Source of the DNA: Campylobacterales bacterium
GTDB taxonomy: Bacteria > Campylobacterota > Campylobacteria > Campylobacterales > Sulfurimonadaceae
Reading direction: 5' to 3'
Length of the DNA: 49,422 nt
Assembly: GCA_026390165.1 (NCBI GenBank)
Contig: JAPLGM010000013.1
Coordinates: 1-49,422 of the forward strand
Of this stretch, positions 33,855 to 41,940 are shown one piece after another. The notes beneath the pieces are model-generated. The model was not told the origin of the DNA, did not search any database, and was given only the letters and a program-made list of their open reading frames with translations. Positions within the stretch are counted from its first letter, which is position 1. Every line of letters starts with the position of its first letter. A program made the translations under genes and the position numbers.

Positions 33855-35035
33855 ATCCCTTCTTCATAACGGTATGTCAACTGAAAATTATGCAGTTCAC
33901 ACACCGATTGGGCGATGTAAAGTCCCAATCCTAATTCCCCCTCACCGCGCTCGGTGACAAATGCTTGGAGTGCCTCTTCGACAGGACGCTTAAGCGGTTT
34001 ACCACTATTTTTGATACAAATATTTTTATTCGTACACTCAACCAATACGGGTAATGTTGTTGCATGACGTACAGCGTTATCGAGGAGGTTTTGGAGCGCA
34101 CTGGTGAAGAGGTTGGGATCGACATTGATAGTGGTATTACATCCGCTGAGGCTCACATGATCATTCTCTAATAACAAATTATCCATGGCGATCGTGAGAA
34201 GCGTGTTGACATTTACTTTTTGACATTGCAAGGCGAAAGCGTGCATTTTTTCAACCTGTGCCATTTGGTGAACAAGATGATCGAGGCGTGAAAAGAGTTT
34301 TCCCAATAAGAGAATATTGGGACGAGATTCTTCGAGTTCGACGATGAGTTTCCCTTTGGTAATGGGGGTTTTGAGCTCGTGCATGATATTGCGTAAAAAA
34401 AGTTCACGTGAGCTTTTAAGACGATGCTGCTTTTCGAGGGCATCGAAAAGGGCATTGGAAATAAGGGCGATTTCGTCTTTTCCCGTGTTGGAAGCGGTGT
34501 GTATCTCTTTTCCTTCGCCATACCGTTTTATTTGTTCATAGAGCTGTTTTAGAGGGAGGAGGTTTCGCCATAGTAAAAGATACATACTCACCAATCCACC
34601 AAAGAGGGTAAAAAATAGGAGCCATACGAAATAGTAAGTATTCTTTTCGCTCATGTCACGATAAAACATGGTGCAATGGTCGCGGATCAACGCATAACTA
34701 ATTCCCTCTTTGTCTTGATAAATAACGACGTGAAGTTGAGTCCGTTGTAGTGTCTGCTTCATCTGAAGAGGAAGTGTTACTTCTTTGGCATGGCGATTGA
34801 GAGCTTTAATCTCTTTAAAACCTGCAATCATTAGGGAATGATTTTGACTTTCACACGTATGATTTTTAAGGGATTCGAGTGTTTGGGAGAGTTCCATAGA
34901 GCGATGGACTAAGAGACGGTATTTTTGATGCTCTTGTTCCCCTAGGGCAGAAAAAAATAGTAGAGTAAGAATAATCAAGGCTAAAGCAAAAAAAGCATGA
35001 AGTTTAAAAAAAACCGAATGACGACGTGAAATCAT
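33830..35035 (-). CDS. Membrane sensor histidine kinase, CpxA-like
   Basis: Two membrane segments (about 10-30 and 133-157) enclose a periplasmic domain of about 100 residues with two cysteines (Cys61, Cys121) that could form a disulfide. HAMP covers about 155-205, then His219 in IMHELKTPI. The ATPase domain has N-box LLDNAVRHA, a short G1 (NSGKPL) and GELGLGLYIAQ. The G1 box lacks the usual DxGxG Asp, having KNSGKP, as in ArsS/CpxA-type kinases of Campylobacterota. It overlaps the regulator gene by 4 bases; with the Spy-like gene upstream it forms a Cpx-like envelope stress set. Confidence 0.86.
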   Translation of the reverse strand: MISRRHSVFFKLHAFFALALIILTLLFFSALGEQEHQKYRLLVHRSMELSQTLESLKNHTCESQNHSLMIAGFKEIKALNRHAKEVTLPLQMKQTLQRTQLHVVIYQDKEGISYALIRDHCTMFYRDMSEKNTYYFVWLLFFTLFGGLVSMYLLLWRNLLPLKQLYEQIKRYGEGKEIHTASNTGKDEIALISNALFDALEKQHRLKSSRELFLRNIMHELKTPITKGKLIVELEESRPNILLLGKLFSRLDHLVHQMAQVEKMHAFALQCQKVNVNTLLTIAMDNLLLENDHVSLSGCNTTINVDPNLFTSALQNLLDNAVRHATTLPVLVECTNKNICIKNSGKPLKRPVEEALQAFVTERGEGELGLGLYIAQSVCELHNFQLTYRYEEGIHTFCIEF

Positions 35036-35694
35036 AGTGTGAACTGATACCCCATTCCACGAATGGAGCGAATGAGGGTGGGGTGCTTGGGATTGGATTC
35101 GATTTTTTGGCGGATGCGGCTGATGAGAACATCAATACTTCTCTCCGAACTTTCCCAACCGATAGATTCGACATTATTGGCGATAAAATCACGGGTGATG
35201 ATTTGTCGTCGGTGTTTGATTAGGAGGGAGAGTAACTCAAATTCGGCACGTGTCAGGCTGAGAAGTTCCCCTTCTTTATAAATACCGTTTTCATCAACAC
35301 GAAAAAGTTCGTTGGAGGTGTGTATTGTTTTGCCACTGACGCGTCGCAGAAGGCTTTGGATACGGGCAACCAGTTCGCGAGGTTCGTAGGGTTTGGGGAG
35401 GTAATCATCGGCACCCAGTTCCAATGCGATAACCTTGTCTCCCAAATCACTCCGTGCTGAGGAGATAATGATGGGGATATCGCTACGATTTCGAAGCTCT
35501 TTGCAGACATCAAGCCCATCCATATCGGGGAGGGTTAGATCGAGTAATACAAGATCATACGATTCGATGGAGAGAGAGTTTAAGGCAGCTTTAGGATGAG
35601 TATAGGCTATCACCTCCATTTGATAACGACCTAAATATTGCGTTAAAAGATCAGCAATTTCTATATCATCTTCGATGAGGAGGATCTTCACCAT
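35032..35694 (-). CDS. OmpR-family response regulator, CpxR-like
   Basis: This 220-residue regulator has REC with LIEDD, Asp52 (LLDLTLPD), SSA and KPYEP, and a winged-helix domain with LTRAEFELLSLLI, SERSIDVLISRIRQKIE and IRSIRGMGYQFTL. All functional residues are in place. It follows the Spy-like gene after 8 bases and is coupled to the kinase gene by a 4-base overlap, so it probably controls its own operon from the promoter near 36113. Confidence 0.88.
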   Translation of the reverse strand: MVKILLIEDDIEIADLLTQYLGRYQMEVIAYTHPKAALNSLSIESYDLVLLDLTLPDMDGLDVCKELRNRSDIPIIISSARSDLGDKVIALELGADDYLPKPYEPRELVARIQSLLRRVSGKTIHTSNELFRVDENGIYKEGELLSLTRAEFELLSLLIKHRRQIITRDFIANNVESIGWESSERSIDVLISRIRQKIESNPKHPTLIRSIRGMGYQFTL

Positions 35695-35702
35695 TTTAAA
35701 CC

Positions 35703-36080
35703 TTATTCTTTATCGCAGTTTTTGCATCCCATACCATCTTGGGGCATTTGCATCTGTTTCATCTCCCCTTTAGGGCAGTTTTTTGGGCCATTTCCTTGAC
35801 CCATCATCATTTGCATACCCTCAAATTTGGCACGTTGTTCAGATGTTAGAACCGCCATCATTTTCTCATGCTGTTTGTTATGGAAAGCTTTTCCCTCTTC
35901 GCGGATCTTGGAAACTTGCTCTTTTTGCTTATCAGACAAGTCCAATTTTTTCATCATAGGCGGGAGCTTTTTGGTGTCACACTCGCATTTTTGCATCATC
36001 ATCATTCCGCCATTTTGCATTGGACATGCCATTAACGCGGTGGCTCCGAGGATGAGTGCTATACTAAGAACTTTTTTCAT
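35703..36080 (-). CDS. Spy/CpxP-like periplasmic protein, Met/Cys-rich
   Basis: This 125-residue exported protein starts MKKVLSIALILGATALMAC. The LMAC end could be a weak lipobox, so it may be a lipoprotein or a plain periplasmic protein. The middle has the LTxxQ-type helices of the Spy/CpxP family: LDLSDKQKEQVSKIREEGKAF and MMAVLTSEQRAKFEGM. Methionine and cysteine clusters (MMMMQKCEC, MQMMMGQG, CKNCDKE) suggest metal, perhaps copper, binding. Ahead of a two-component pair it parallels cpxP-cpxRA, acting as envelope stress chaperone or inhibitory ligand of the kinase. Confidence 0.77.
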   Translation of the reverse strand: MKKVLSIALILGATALMACPMQNGGMMMMQKCECDTKKLPPMMKKLDLSDKQKEQVSKIREEGKAFHNKQHEKMMAVLTSEQRAKFEGMQMMMGQGNGPKNCPKGEMKQMQMPQDGMGCKNCDKE

Positions 36081-36112
36081 GATTTACTCCATCTGGTAGT
36101 TTTGATAGTGAT

Positions 36113-36118
36113 ATTATA
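36113..36118 (-). promoter_or_regulatory. Probable -10 box for the Spy-like/CpxRA-like operon
   Basis: On the reverse strand a perfect TATAAT lies 32 bases before ATG 36080. Upstream, GAGT and ACTC flank a TTGACTATTA segment and two TTAATATT copies lie 9 bases apart, which could be regulator sites. No -35 at the ideal distance is obvious. Confidence 0.4.
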
Positions 36119-36160
36119 AGAGTTAATAGTCAATACTCTATCAATGTAATATTAACAATA

Positions 36161-37198
36161 TTAATGGGTTTGTTCTTGCGTTTGGGCTTCCGTTATTTTC
36201 ATCAAGGTTAAGAACAGGATGGTGATAGCAGGTCCTATGATCATCCCCCAAAATCCGAAGGTAGCCAGCCCTGCGATAATGGCGAAGAAAATAATAAGTT
36301 CATTGATTTTATCTTGGGGTTTGATGAGTTTTTGGTTGATAATTTTGATAATTATTGGTTTGATGAACGTATCGGCGATCAGTGAGATGACGATGATGGT
36401 ATAGAGGGCGATAAAGAGGGCATCTTCGGTATTTCCAACTGAGAGCTCAAAAAGGGTGAAGGGGAGCCACATAACAACCCCTCCGATCACGGGGATAAGG
36501 GAGGCAAATCCGTACATAATTCCGAAGAGTAAACCGTTGTGCCCCATATACTCAACAGCAATCCCGAACAGTGCCCCCTCAAATACTGCCGTTGCTAAGA
36601 TTGAATAGAAGACAACACTCATGGAGGAGCGCATTTCAAATATAATAAGGGTACTCTCTTGTTGCGGAAAATGGGCAGAACGTTTGAAAAACTCAAAAAT
36701 ATCTTTTCCATAATAGTTAGCAATAAAATAAAAGATTAAAATGAAGAGAGTTCCCGAGAAAAAGGACATCGTAAATGTACCGATTAGAGAAGCATACGCT
36801 AGAATATGTTGACTCAATGCGGTGGGGTCAAACCCGACCATAGATGATTCAATTTTTGCTTCGATATGTGAGAGGGACGGGGGGAGATGGGATAACCAGC
36901 CTCTCAGTTTAAGTTCCATAACTCTCATGATGGCTGGATCAAAGTTTTGCATCATCGTGGAGAGGTGAAACAAAAAATAGCCTAAGGGAGCGAAAAAGAG
37001 GAGCCCCAACATAAGGGTCGATAACGCGGATGCCCAAAAACGGCTACGGGTGAGGCGAAAAAATCCAAGTTGAATATGGTGAGTTGAAATTGCCAAGAGG
37101 GAGGCCACGACAATACTCATCCAAAAGGGCTCATAGAGACGATAGATCCCATATGAGACAAGAATCAGAAGTATTAAGGTAAAGTACTCTTTTTTCAT
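36161..37198 (-). CDS. AI-2E-family (PerM/YdiK-like) membrane transporter
   Basis: This 345-residue polytopic membrane protein has about seven to eight hydrophobic segments, including [15 protein letters not shown] at the start and [17 protein letters not shown]. Near the C-terminus, [11 protein letters not shown] and [25 protein letters not shown] match the conserved end of the family. Members export diverse solutes and only some relate to autoinducer-2. Its start overlaps the ruvB stop by 4 bases, so the two are co-translated. Confidence 0.86.
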   Translation of the reverse strand: MKKEYFTLILLILVSYGIYRLYEPFWMSIVVASLLAISTHHIQLGFFRLTRSRFWASALSTLMLGLLFFAPLGYFLFHLSTMMQNFDPAIMRVMELKLRGWLSHLPPSLSHIEAKIESSMVGFDPTALSQHILAYASLIGTFTMSFFSGTLFILIFYFIANYYGKDIFEFFKRSAHFPQQESTLIIFEMRSSMSVVFYSILATAVFEGALFGIAVEYMGHNGLLFGIMYGFASLIPVIGGVVMWLPFTLFELSVGNTEDALFIALYTIIVISLIADTFIKPIIIKIINQKLIKPQDKINELIIFFAIIAGLATFGFWGMIIGPAITILFLTLMKITEAQTQEQTH

Positions 37199-38187
37199 AA
37201 TTTAAGTAACTCATACGTTTTAGCAGTTGCAACACGACCGCGCGCTGTCCGTTCAAGATACCCATTCGCAAGAAGATAGGGCTCCAGTACATCTTCAATC
37301 GTCCCCTCATCTTCACTTAGTGCTGCGGCGATGGTACTTAGCCCCATGGCTCTCCCTTTGGCTCCCATGAGAAGGGTTAGCAATCGTATGTCCATCTCAT
37401 CAAAGCCGTGAGCGTTTATCCCTAGCTGGTCGAGAGCATATTGAGAACGTTGGTGTAAAATATCTTCTTCATTGGCAACATCGGCAAAGTCACGTACCCG
37501 TTTTAGAAGCCGCAAGGCGATACGGGGAGTTCCTCGAGAACGTTTAGCTATTTCGTATGCCGCTTTTTCATCAATATTTTTACCCAATTTCAGTGAGGCT
37601 TTTGTGACGATAATACACAGCTCTTCAGTGCTATAAAACTGCATTCGAAAATTCATTCCGAAACGATCCCGTAGAGGATTCGAGAGCATCCCTGCCCGCG
37701 TTGTTGCACCGATGAGGGTAAAGTGGGGGAGGTCGATTTTGACCGTTTGCGCTGCAGGACCACTTCCGATGATAATATCAAGACGAAAATCCTCCATCGA
37801 GGGGTAGAGGATCTCCTCAACGGCGGGAGAGAGGCGGTGAATTTCGTCGATAAAGAGGATGTCCCCCTCTTCAAGGTTGGTGAGTATGGCGGCAAGGTCA
37901 CCGCTTTTTTCGATCATGGGGGCGGCGGTGACTTTGATATTGCTCCCCATTTCGTTGGCGATAATGAGGGCTAATGTCGTTTTTCCCAATCCGGGAGGAC
38001 CGTAAAAGAGGACGTGGTCAAGGGCTTCACGACGCTTGGAACTCGCTTCGATAAAAACACCAAGATTTTTTTTGATTTGCTCTTGCCCGATATAATCGTT
38101 CCATGCGCTGGGACGCAGTGATGTCTCCGTTGCCTCTTCGACAGTGAATTTTTCGATCTCTACAACGCGTTCCACGATGTTACTCAT
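37195..38187 (-). CDS. ruvB: Holliday junction branch migration helicase RuvB
   Basis: RuvB is the AAA+ motor that drives branch migration with RuvA during recombination repair. The 330-residue protein has [19 protein letters not shown], Walker [12 protein letters not shown] (about 66-76), Walker [11 protein letters not shown], sensor 1 IGATTRAG, the arginine-finger region NPLRDRFG, and the C-terminal winged helix ending [12 protein letters not shown]. Everything is normal. It starts immediately after the panB stop. Confidence 0.96.
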   Translation of the reverse strand: MSNIVERVVEIEKFTVEEATETSLRPSAWNDYIGQEQIKKNLGVFIEASSKRREALDHVLFYGPPGLGKTTLALIIANEMGSNIKVTAAPMIEKSGDLAAILTNLEEGDILFIDEIHRLSPAVEEILYPSMEDFRLDIIIGSGPAAQTVKIDLPHFTLIGATTRAGMLSNPLRDRFGMNFRMQFYSTEELCIIVTKASLKLGKNIDEKAAYEIAKRSRGTPRIALRLLKRVRDFADVANEEDILHQRSQYALDQLGINAHGFDEMDIRLLTLLMGAKGRAMGLSTIAAALSEDEGTIEDVLEPYLLANGYLERTARGRVATAKTYELLKL

Positions 38188-38976
38188 TTAATAAACATAA
38201 TTTTCATCAGGAAAGGCTCTACTTTGTACTTCATTGGCATACGAAGCTACTGCCTCTTTAACTACGCTCGCCCCCTTCATATATTGCTTGACAAATTTAG
38301 GGACAAACGGCTCATAAAGCCCTAACATATCCGAAAAGACGAGAACTTGACCGTCGACACCATTCCCTGCACCGATACCGATAAGGGGAACCGAGATACT
38401 TTGAGCAACACGCGCTGCAACGTCGGCTTTGACCCCCTCAATAACGATGATAAAAGCTCCCGCTTTTTCGATAGCCTGCGCATCGGCAATCAGCGATAAC
38501 GCTTCCTCTTCACTTTTTCCTTTAACTTTGTATCCCCCTTCGGCACGGACACTTTGCGGGAGTAATCCGATATGGCCGCATACGGCGATACCGTTATCAA
38601 CTAAATATTTCACAAGATGAGCTTTATTGGCTCCCCCTTCAATTTTTACGGCATCGGCACGGGTCTCTTGATAGACACGCAACGCATTATGAAGGGCTGT
38701 TTTCTCGTCAATATAGGTTCCAAAAGGCATATCGCATATCACGAAAGTATCGGGTGCCCCTTTGCACACAGCATGGGTATGGTAGATCATTTGATCCATC
38801 GTGGCACTTAAGGTATCGGGATTACCCCCGAAACTCATATTGAGGCTGTCCCCCACAAGGAGGATATCAGCGCTCTCTTGGAAAAGTCGGGCAAAGAGGG
38901 CGTCATACGCCGTAATCATCACGAGTGGTACGCCATTTTTACGCTTTAAAATTGAAGTTATTGTTAGCTTTTTCAT
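38188..38976 (-). CDS. panB: 3-methyl-2-oxobutanoate hydroxymethyltransferase
   Basis: PanB adds a hydroxymethyl group from methylene-tetrahydrofolate to alpha-ketoisovalerate, the first step of pantothenate synthesis. The 262-residue TIM barrel has VMITAYDALFARLF, LLVGDSLNMSFGG (metal-binding Asp), AVKIEGG, GHIGLLPQS and IGIGAGNGVDGQVLV. ATG 38976 begins MKKLTITSILKRK, the family norm; the frame is open six codons further to a TTG. It is first in a panB-ruvB-transporter run. Confidence 0.95.
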   Translation of the reverse strand: MKKLTITSILKRKNGVPLVMITAYDALFARLFQESADILLVGDSLNMSFGGNPDTLSATMDQMIYHTHAVCKGAPDTFVICDMPFGTYIDEKTALHNALRVYQETRADAVKIEGGANKAHLVKYLVDNGIAVCGHIGLLPQSVRAEGGYKVKGKSEEEALSLIADAQAIEKAGAFIIVIEGVKADVAARVAQSISVPLIGIGAGNGVDGQVLVFSDMLGLYEPFVPKFVKQYMKGASVVKEAVASYANEVQSRAFPDENYVY

Positions 38977-39072
38977 AAGACGTATCTTACCCAAAAAAAA
39001 TGTTTGCTTCTTAAATATGTCATTTTGTCAGATTAAACGCGCTATAATCACTTCAAATAGGGAGACCGTAAT

Positions 39073-39477
39073 ATGGGCGTTCGAACAGATTTGGAAGCTA
39101 CTTTCGATTTTGAAATTATTGATGAATTTTTAGATCATTACGCCATGATGACGGAAGTAATGGAATCCCTTATCGTTGATTTAGGTGTTGAAGAACGTTA
39201 TGAACGCAGTGTTGAAGAATTGTTTCGGATTTTTCATAATATCAAATCAGCTTCGGGTTATTTACAGCTTCATCCCATGATGCGCCTCTCCACATTTGTA
39301 GAAGATACCCTTGAATATTTGCGAGGGCGTAGTGGAATGGCAAACGAAGAGACGATTACGTGGCTTATTCGTGTGGCTGATTTGTTTATGCAGTGGCACG
39401 AAGATTTAAAAATGGACAATGAACTTTCAAAAATCCCTTTTTCCCTTTTAATTTTACCCGATATGGAGAGTGCATGA
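39073..39477 (+). CDS. HPt-domain phosphotransfer protein
   Basis: This 134-residue helical protein has ELFRIFHNIKSASGYLQL at about 57-74. The H-x-x-K-S-x-S-G pattern is that of histidine phosphotransfer domains, with His63 as phosphoacceptor. The rest (VEDTLEYLRG and a second helical hairpin) fits a four-helix bundle as in CheA P1. There is no other domain, so it is a free-standing HPt. GGGAGA precedes ATG 39073. Its stop overlaps the trpA start (ATGA), an odd partner for a signalling protein. Confidence 0.75.
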   Translation: MGVRTDLEATFDFEIIDEFLDHYAMMTEVMESLIVDLGVEERYERSVEELFRIFHNIKSASGYLQLHPMMRLSTFVEDTLEYLRGRSGMANEETITWLIRVADLFMQWHEDLKMDNELSKIPFSLLILPDMESA

Positions 39478-40214
39478 AACAACTAGTAGCGTATATTACA
39501 GCAGGATACCCAGATAAAAATTTTACGATTGATTTGGCTTTGGCATTGGGGCAAAACGGTGTCGATACCCTCGAACTTGGTGTCCCATTTTCAGATCCTG
39601 TAGCGGATGGTCCCGTCATAGAAGCGGCGAATCAAAGAGCATTGGCGAACAATTTTCGTTTTGCTGATATTCTTGATATTTCGGAAGCCATTGCCCCTAA
39701 AATTGATACCTTATGGATGGGGTACTTTAACCCGTTTTACCAATACGGTATGGAAAAACTTCTTGATCGTGCCAAAGCCATCGGAGTCAATGGATTGATT
39801 ATTCCTGATCTCCCCTATGAAGAGGCGAAAACGTATCATAATCTCTTTGAAGATCGCGCATTGGCGAATATCACCTTTGTTGCCCCTACCGATGGGGAAG
39901 AGCGGATCGCAACTATCACCGCTCAAGCACGTAAATTTATCTATCTTGTCGCCTACGCAGGAATTACTGGGAGTGGCAAAAGTGAAGATTTGGCTCCCGT
40001 TATTGAGATGATCAAACGCCATTCAAAGACCCCTGTCTATGTTGGATTTGGGGTCAATGAACAAACGGCACGTGAAAAAGTACAGGGGGCAGACGGGGTT
40101 ATCGTTGGTTCAGCAATCGTAAACATCCTTTTGGATGATACCTTGAACAATGCCCAAAAAATTACCAAATGCTGTGAGATTACCCGAGTGATTAAATCAC
40201 TTATCAATGAATAG
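39474..40214 (+). CDS. trpA: Tryptophan synthase alpha subunit
   Basis: TrpA cleaves indole-3-glycerol phosphate, passing indole to TrpB. The 246-residue TIM barrel has YITAGYPD, LELGVPFSDPVADGPVI (catalytic Glu and Asp), GVNGLIIPDLPYEEA, YAGITGSG and VGFGVNEQTA, with VIVGSAIV near the end. It is slightly shorter than usual but complete. TrpB is not in the window; the gene is coupled to the upstream HPt gene. Confidence 0.95.
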   Translation: MKQLVAYITAGYPDKNFTIDLALALGQNGVDTLELGVPFSDPVADGPVIEAANQRALANNFRFADILDISEAIAPKIDTLWMGYFNPFYQYGMEKLLDRAKAIGVNGLIIPDLPYEEAKTYHNLFEDRALANITFVAPTDGEERIATITAQARKFIYLVAYAGITGSGKSEDLAPVIEMIKRHSKTPVYVGFGVNEQTAREKVQGADGVIVGSAIVNILLDDTLNNAQKITKCCEITRVIKSLINE

Positions 40215-40238
40215 CACTCATCGAGTGTTAGCCGATTC

Positions 40239-41135
40239 ATGTCTCTTAAAACGACTTTTTTCTTCTTAGTTGCCATAATCGTTTCGGCAGATACCACCCT
40301 TTATGATGAACTGAAAACAGCTCCATTTCAAGAGGTTCGGCAATCGGCTACTTTTGATTTTGCCCCTTTTCGTCTCGATGAGAGTTTCACCGAGCAATTT
40401 TGGCGACTCAACGGTGATGATCAGGGGAAAGATTACCTCCCTCAAATGATTAATGTCAATGAAGCGCTCCCTGTCCATTATTGGAAAGTGATCGAGGATA
40501 CGTTTTATTTACAGCTTCTTTTAATTTCGTCCGTCAGTTTTTTGACGTTGCTTCCGCAGAGCGTCACCAGTTGGAATGTTCAGGAACTTCAGAAGAAGTC
40601 GCTGTCGGAACGCTGGTTTGAGCATGTTTCCACTCCACCGGTTTGGGATCATGATAGCTGGACCATCAATTACATCGGGCATCCGGTATCGGGTGCATGG
40701 TACTACATGATGGCTCGTAATGACGGAATGTCGATTTCTGAGTCAGCAGCTTTTTCAGCGCTGATGTCCACCTTTTTTTGGGAGTATGGTTATGAAGCGG
40801 TTGCTGAAATCCCCTCAATTCAAGATCTTATTTTTACCCCTTTACTCGGTTCGACTTTGGGGGAAGGGATGTTTATTATTGAGGGAAAACTGGATCAAAA
40901 CGGAGGGTTGCTCTTTGGCTCAAAAACTATGGGGAATATCAGCTACTTTTTTTTAGATCCCATGGGAAATATTGCATACGGGATGAAACGTATATTGAAC
41001 AATTTTCATATTAATACCAATGTGAAAATAACGATACAAACGTATCCGCAAGCGCAGTTTCGAGTTACTGCCACGCCAGAGGATTTGATGCGCTATGGGG
41101 AGCGTGAATACGGTTTTATGATAACTTTTCAATAG
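40239..41135 (+). CDS. DUF3943 domain protein, exported
   Basis: A signal peptide (MSLKTTFFFLVAIIVSADT) leads a 298-residue protein. The DUF3943 block is clear: YIGHPVSGAWYYMMARNDG, then SAAFSALMSTFFWEYGYEAVAEIPSIQDLIFTPLLGSTLGE. A hydrophobic stretch, FYLQLLLISSVSFLTLLP, lies before it. These proteins are thought to be envelope proteins; no function is known to me. It lies 24 bases after trpA. Confidence 0.75.
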   Translation: MSLKTTFFFLVAIIVSADTTLYDELKTAPFQEVRQSATFDFAPFRLDESFTEQFWRLNGDDQGKDYLPQMINVNEALPVHYWKVIEDTFYLQLLLISSVSFLTLLPQSVTSWNVQELQKKSLSERWFEHVSTPPVWDHDSWTINYIGHPVSGAWYYMMARNDGMSISESAAFSALMSTFFWEYGYEAVAEIPSIQDLIFTPLLGSTLGEGMFIIEGKLDQNGGLLFGSKTMGNISYFFLDPMGNIAYGMKRILNNFHINTNVKITIQTYPQAQFRVTATPEDLMRYGEREYGFMITFQ

Positions 41136-41215
41136 TAGAAACAATCTTATTTTGCTTTACTGCACACTTGATGGTAGTAGACTAAACTCTTCTTAGCAAA
41201 ATTTGTAATATGGCT

Positions 41216-41246
41216 CTTGACAACAGCTGACTCAATGCACTATAAT
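41216..41246 (+). promoter_or_regulatory. grpE-dnaK promoter with overlapping HAIR-like (HspR) element
   Basis: TTGACA (41217-41222) and TATAAT (41241-41246), 18 bases apart, form a near-consensus sigma-70 promoter. Overlapping its -35, CTTGACA-N7-ACTCAAT (41216-41236) matches the HspR inverted repeat CTTGAGT-N7-ACTCAAG at 11 of 14 positions with exact spacing. No CIRCE (HrcA) element is visible. Control of the chaperone operon by HspR is therefore likely; HspR itself is not in the window. Confidence 0.6.
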
Positions 41247-41281
41247 AACACTGGATTTCAACAAAGGAGCTTTAAAAGATT

Positions 41282-41821
41282 ATGTCAACAGAAATAAATG
41301 AAGAGAATATCAGTGAAGAGCAAACCATTCTTAATGAGAATGAGGAGAGCGTTGCAGAGCCATTGACTGAATTGGAAACTGTTCAAGCCCAATTGGCATC
41401 ATTGGAAGATAAGTACGCTCGTGTACATGCCGATTTTGACAATATAAAAAAACGTCTTGAGCGTGAAAAATATCAAGCGTTAGAGTATTCAAATGAGAAG
41501 TTTGCAAAAGACTTAATCCCTGTTGTTGATTCGCTTTCCATGGCGATTGGGGCAACGGCGAGCGAAGCAGATGCAGATATGTTACTTGAAAAACTTAAAG
41601 AGGGTGTTGAGCTTACGATGAAACAGTTGTTAAGTGTTCTTGAAAAACACGGTGTAACCCCTGTGGATGAGAGCGAGCCGTTTAATCCGGATGTTCATAA
41701 TGCCGTTCAAAAAGTGGACAGTGATGCTCACGAGAGTGGTGATATCGTAAACACTTTTCAAAAAGGGTTTCGATACAAAGAGCGAACATTGCGTGATGCA
41801 ATGGTCGTGATAGCCAATTGA
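41282..41821 (+). CDS. grpE: Nucleotide exchange factor GrpE
   Basis: GrpE releases ADP from DnaK. The 179-residue protein has an acidic N-terminus, a long coiled coil (ETVQAQLASLEDKYARVHAD then FDNIKKRLEREK) and the C-terminal beta domain with GVTPVDESEPFNPDVHNAV and KGFRYKERTLRDAMVVIAN. All normal. AAAGGAGC lies before ATG 41282. In many Campylobacterota hrcA precedes grpE; here it does not. Confidence 0.95.
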   Translation: MSTEINEENISEEQTILNENEESVAEPLTELETVQAQLASLEDKYARVHADFDNIKKRLEREKYQALEYSNEKFAKDLIPVVDSLSMAIGATASEADADMLLEKLKEGVELTMKQLLSVLEKHGVTPVDESEPFNPDVHNAVQKVDSDAHESGDIVNTFQKGFRYKERTLRDAMVVIAN

Positions 41822-41828
41822 TTTGAAC

Positions 41829-41904
41829 GACCATCGGAGCAAAAGCCCCGATGGTCTACGCTTGCCGCTAAGGCACTAAAGTACACCGATGCTTTCGGCA
41901 TCGG
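41829..41904 (+). other. Two strong hairpins between grpE and dnaK
   Basis: GACCATCGG (41829-41837) pairs with CCGATGGTC (41848-41856), with a GC pair extension inside the loop. CCGATGC (41886-41892) pairs with GCATCGG (41898-41904). Neither is followed by a T-run, so these are not ordinary terminators. They may block exonucleases or be processing sites that set the DnaK to GrpE ratio. Confidence 0.6.
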
Positions 41905-41940
41905 CATCAAAAAAACAAATTAAAAATAAAGGTATTTAAA

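Noticed and set aside
41216-41236. CIRCE element for HrcA at the grpE promoter
   Set aside because: The repeat does not match TTAGCACTC-N9-GAGTGCTAA; it fits the HspR HAIR pattern far better.
41829-41856. First grpE-dnaK hairpin as an intrinsic terminator
   Set aside because: The stem is strong but no T-run follows and dnaK lies downstream without its own clear promoter.
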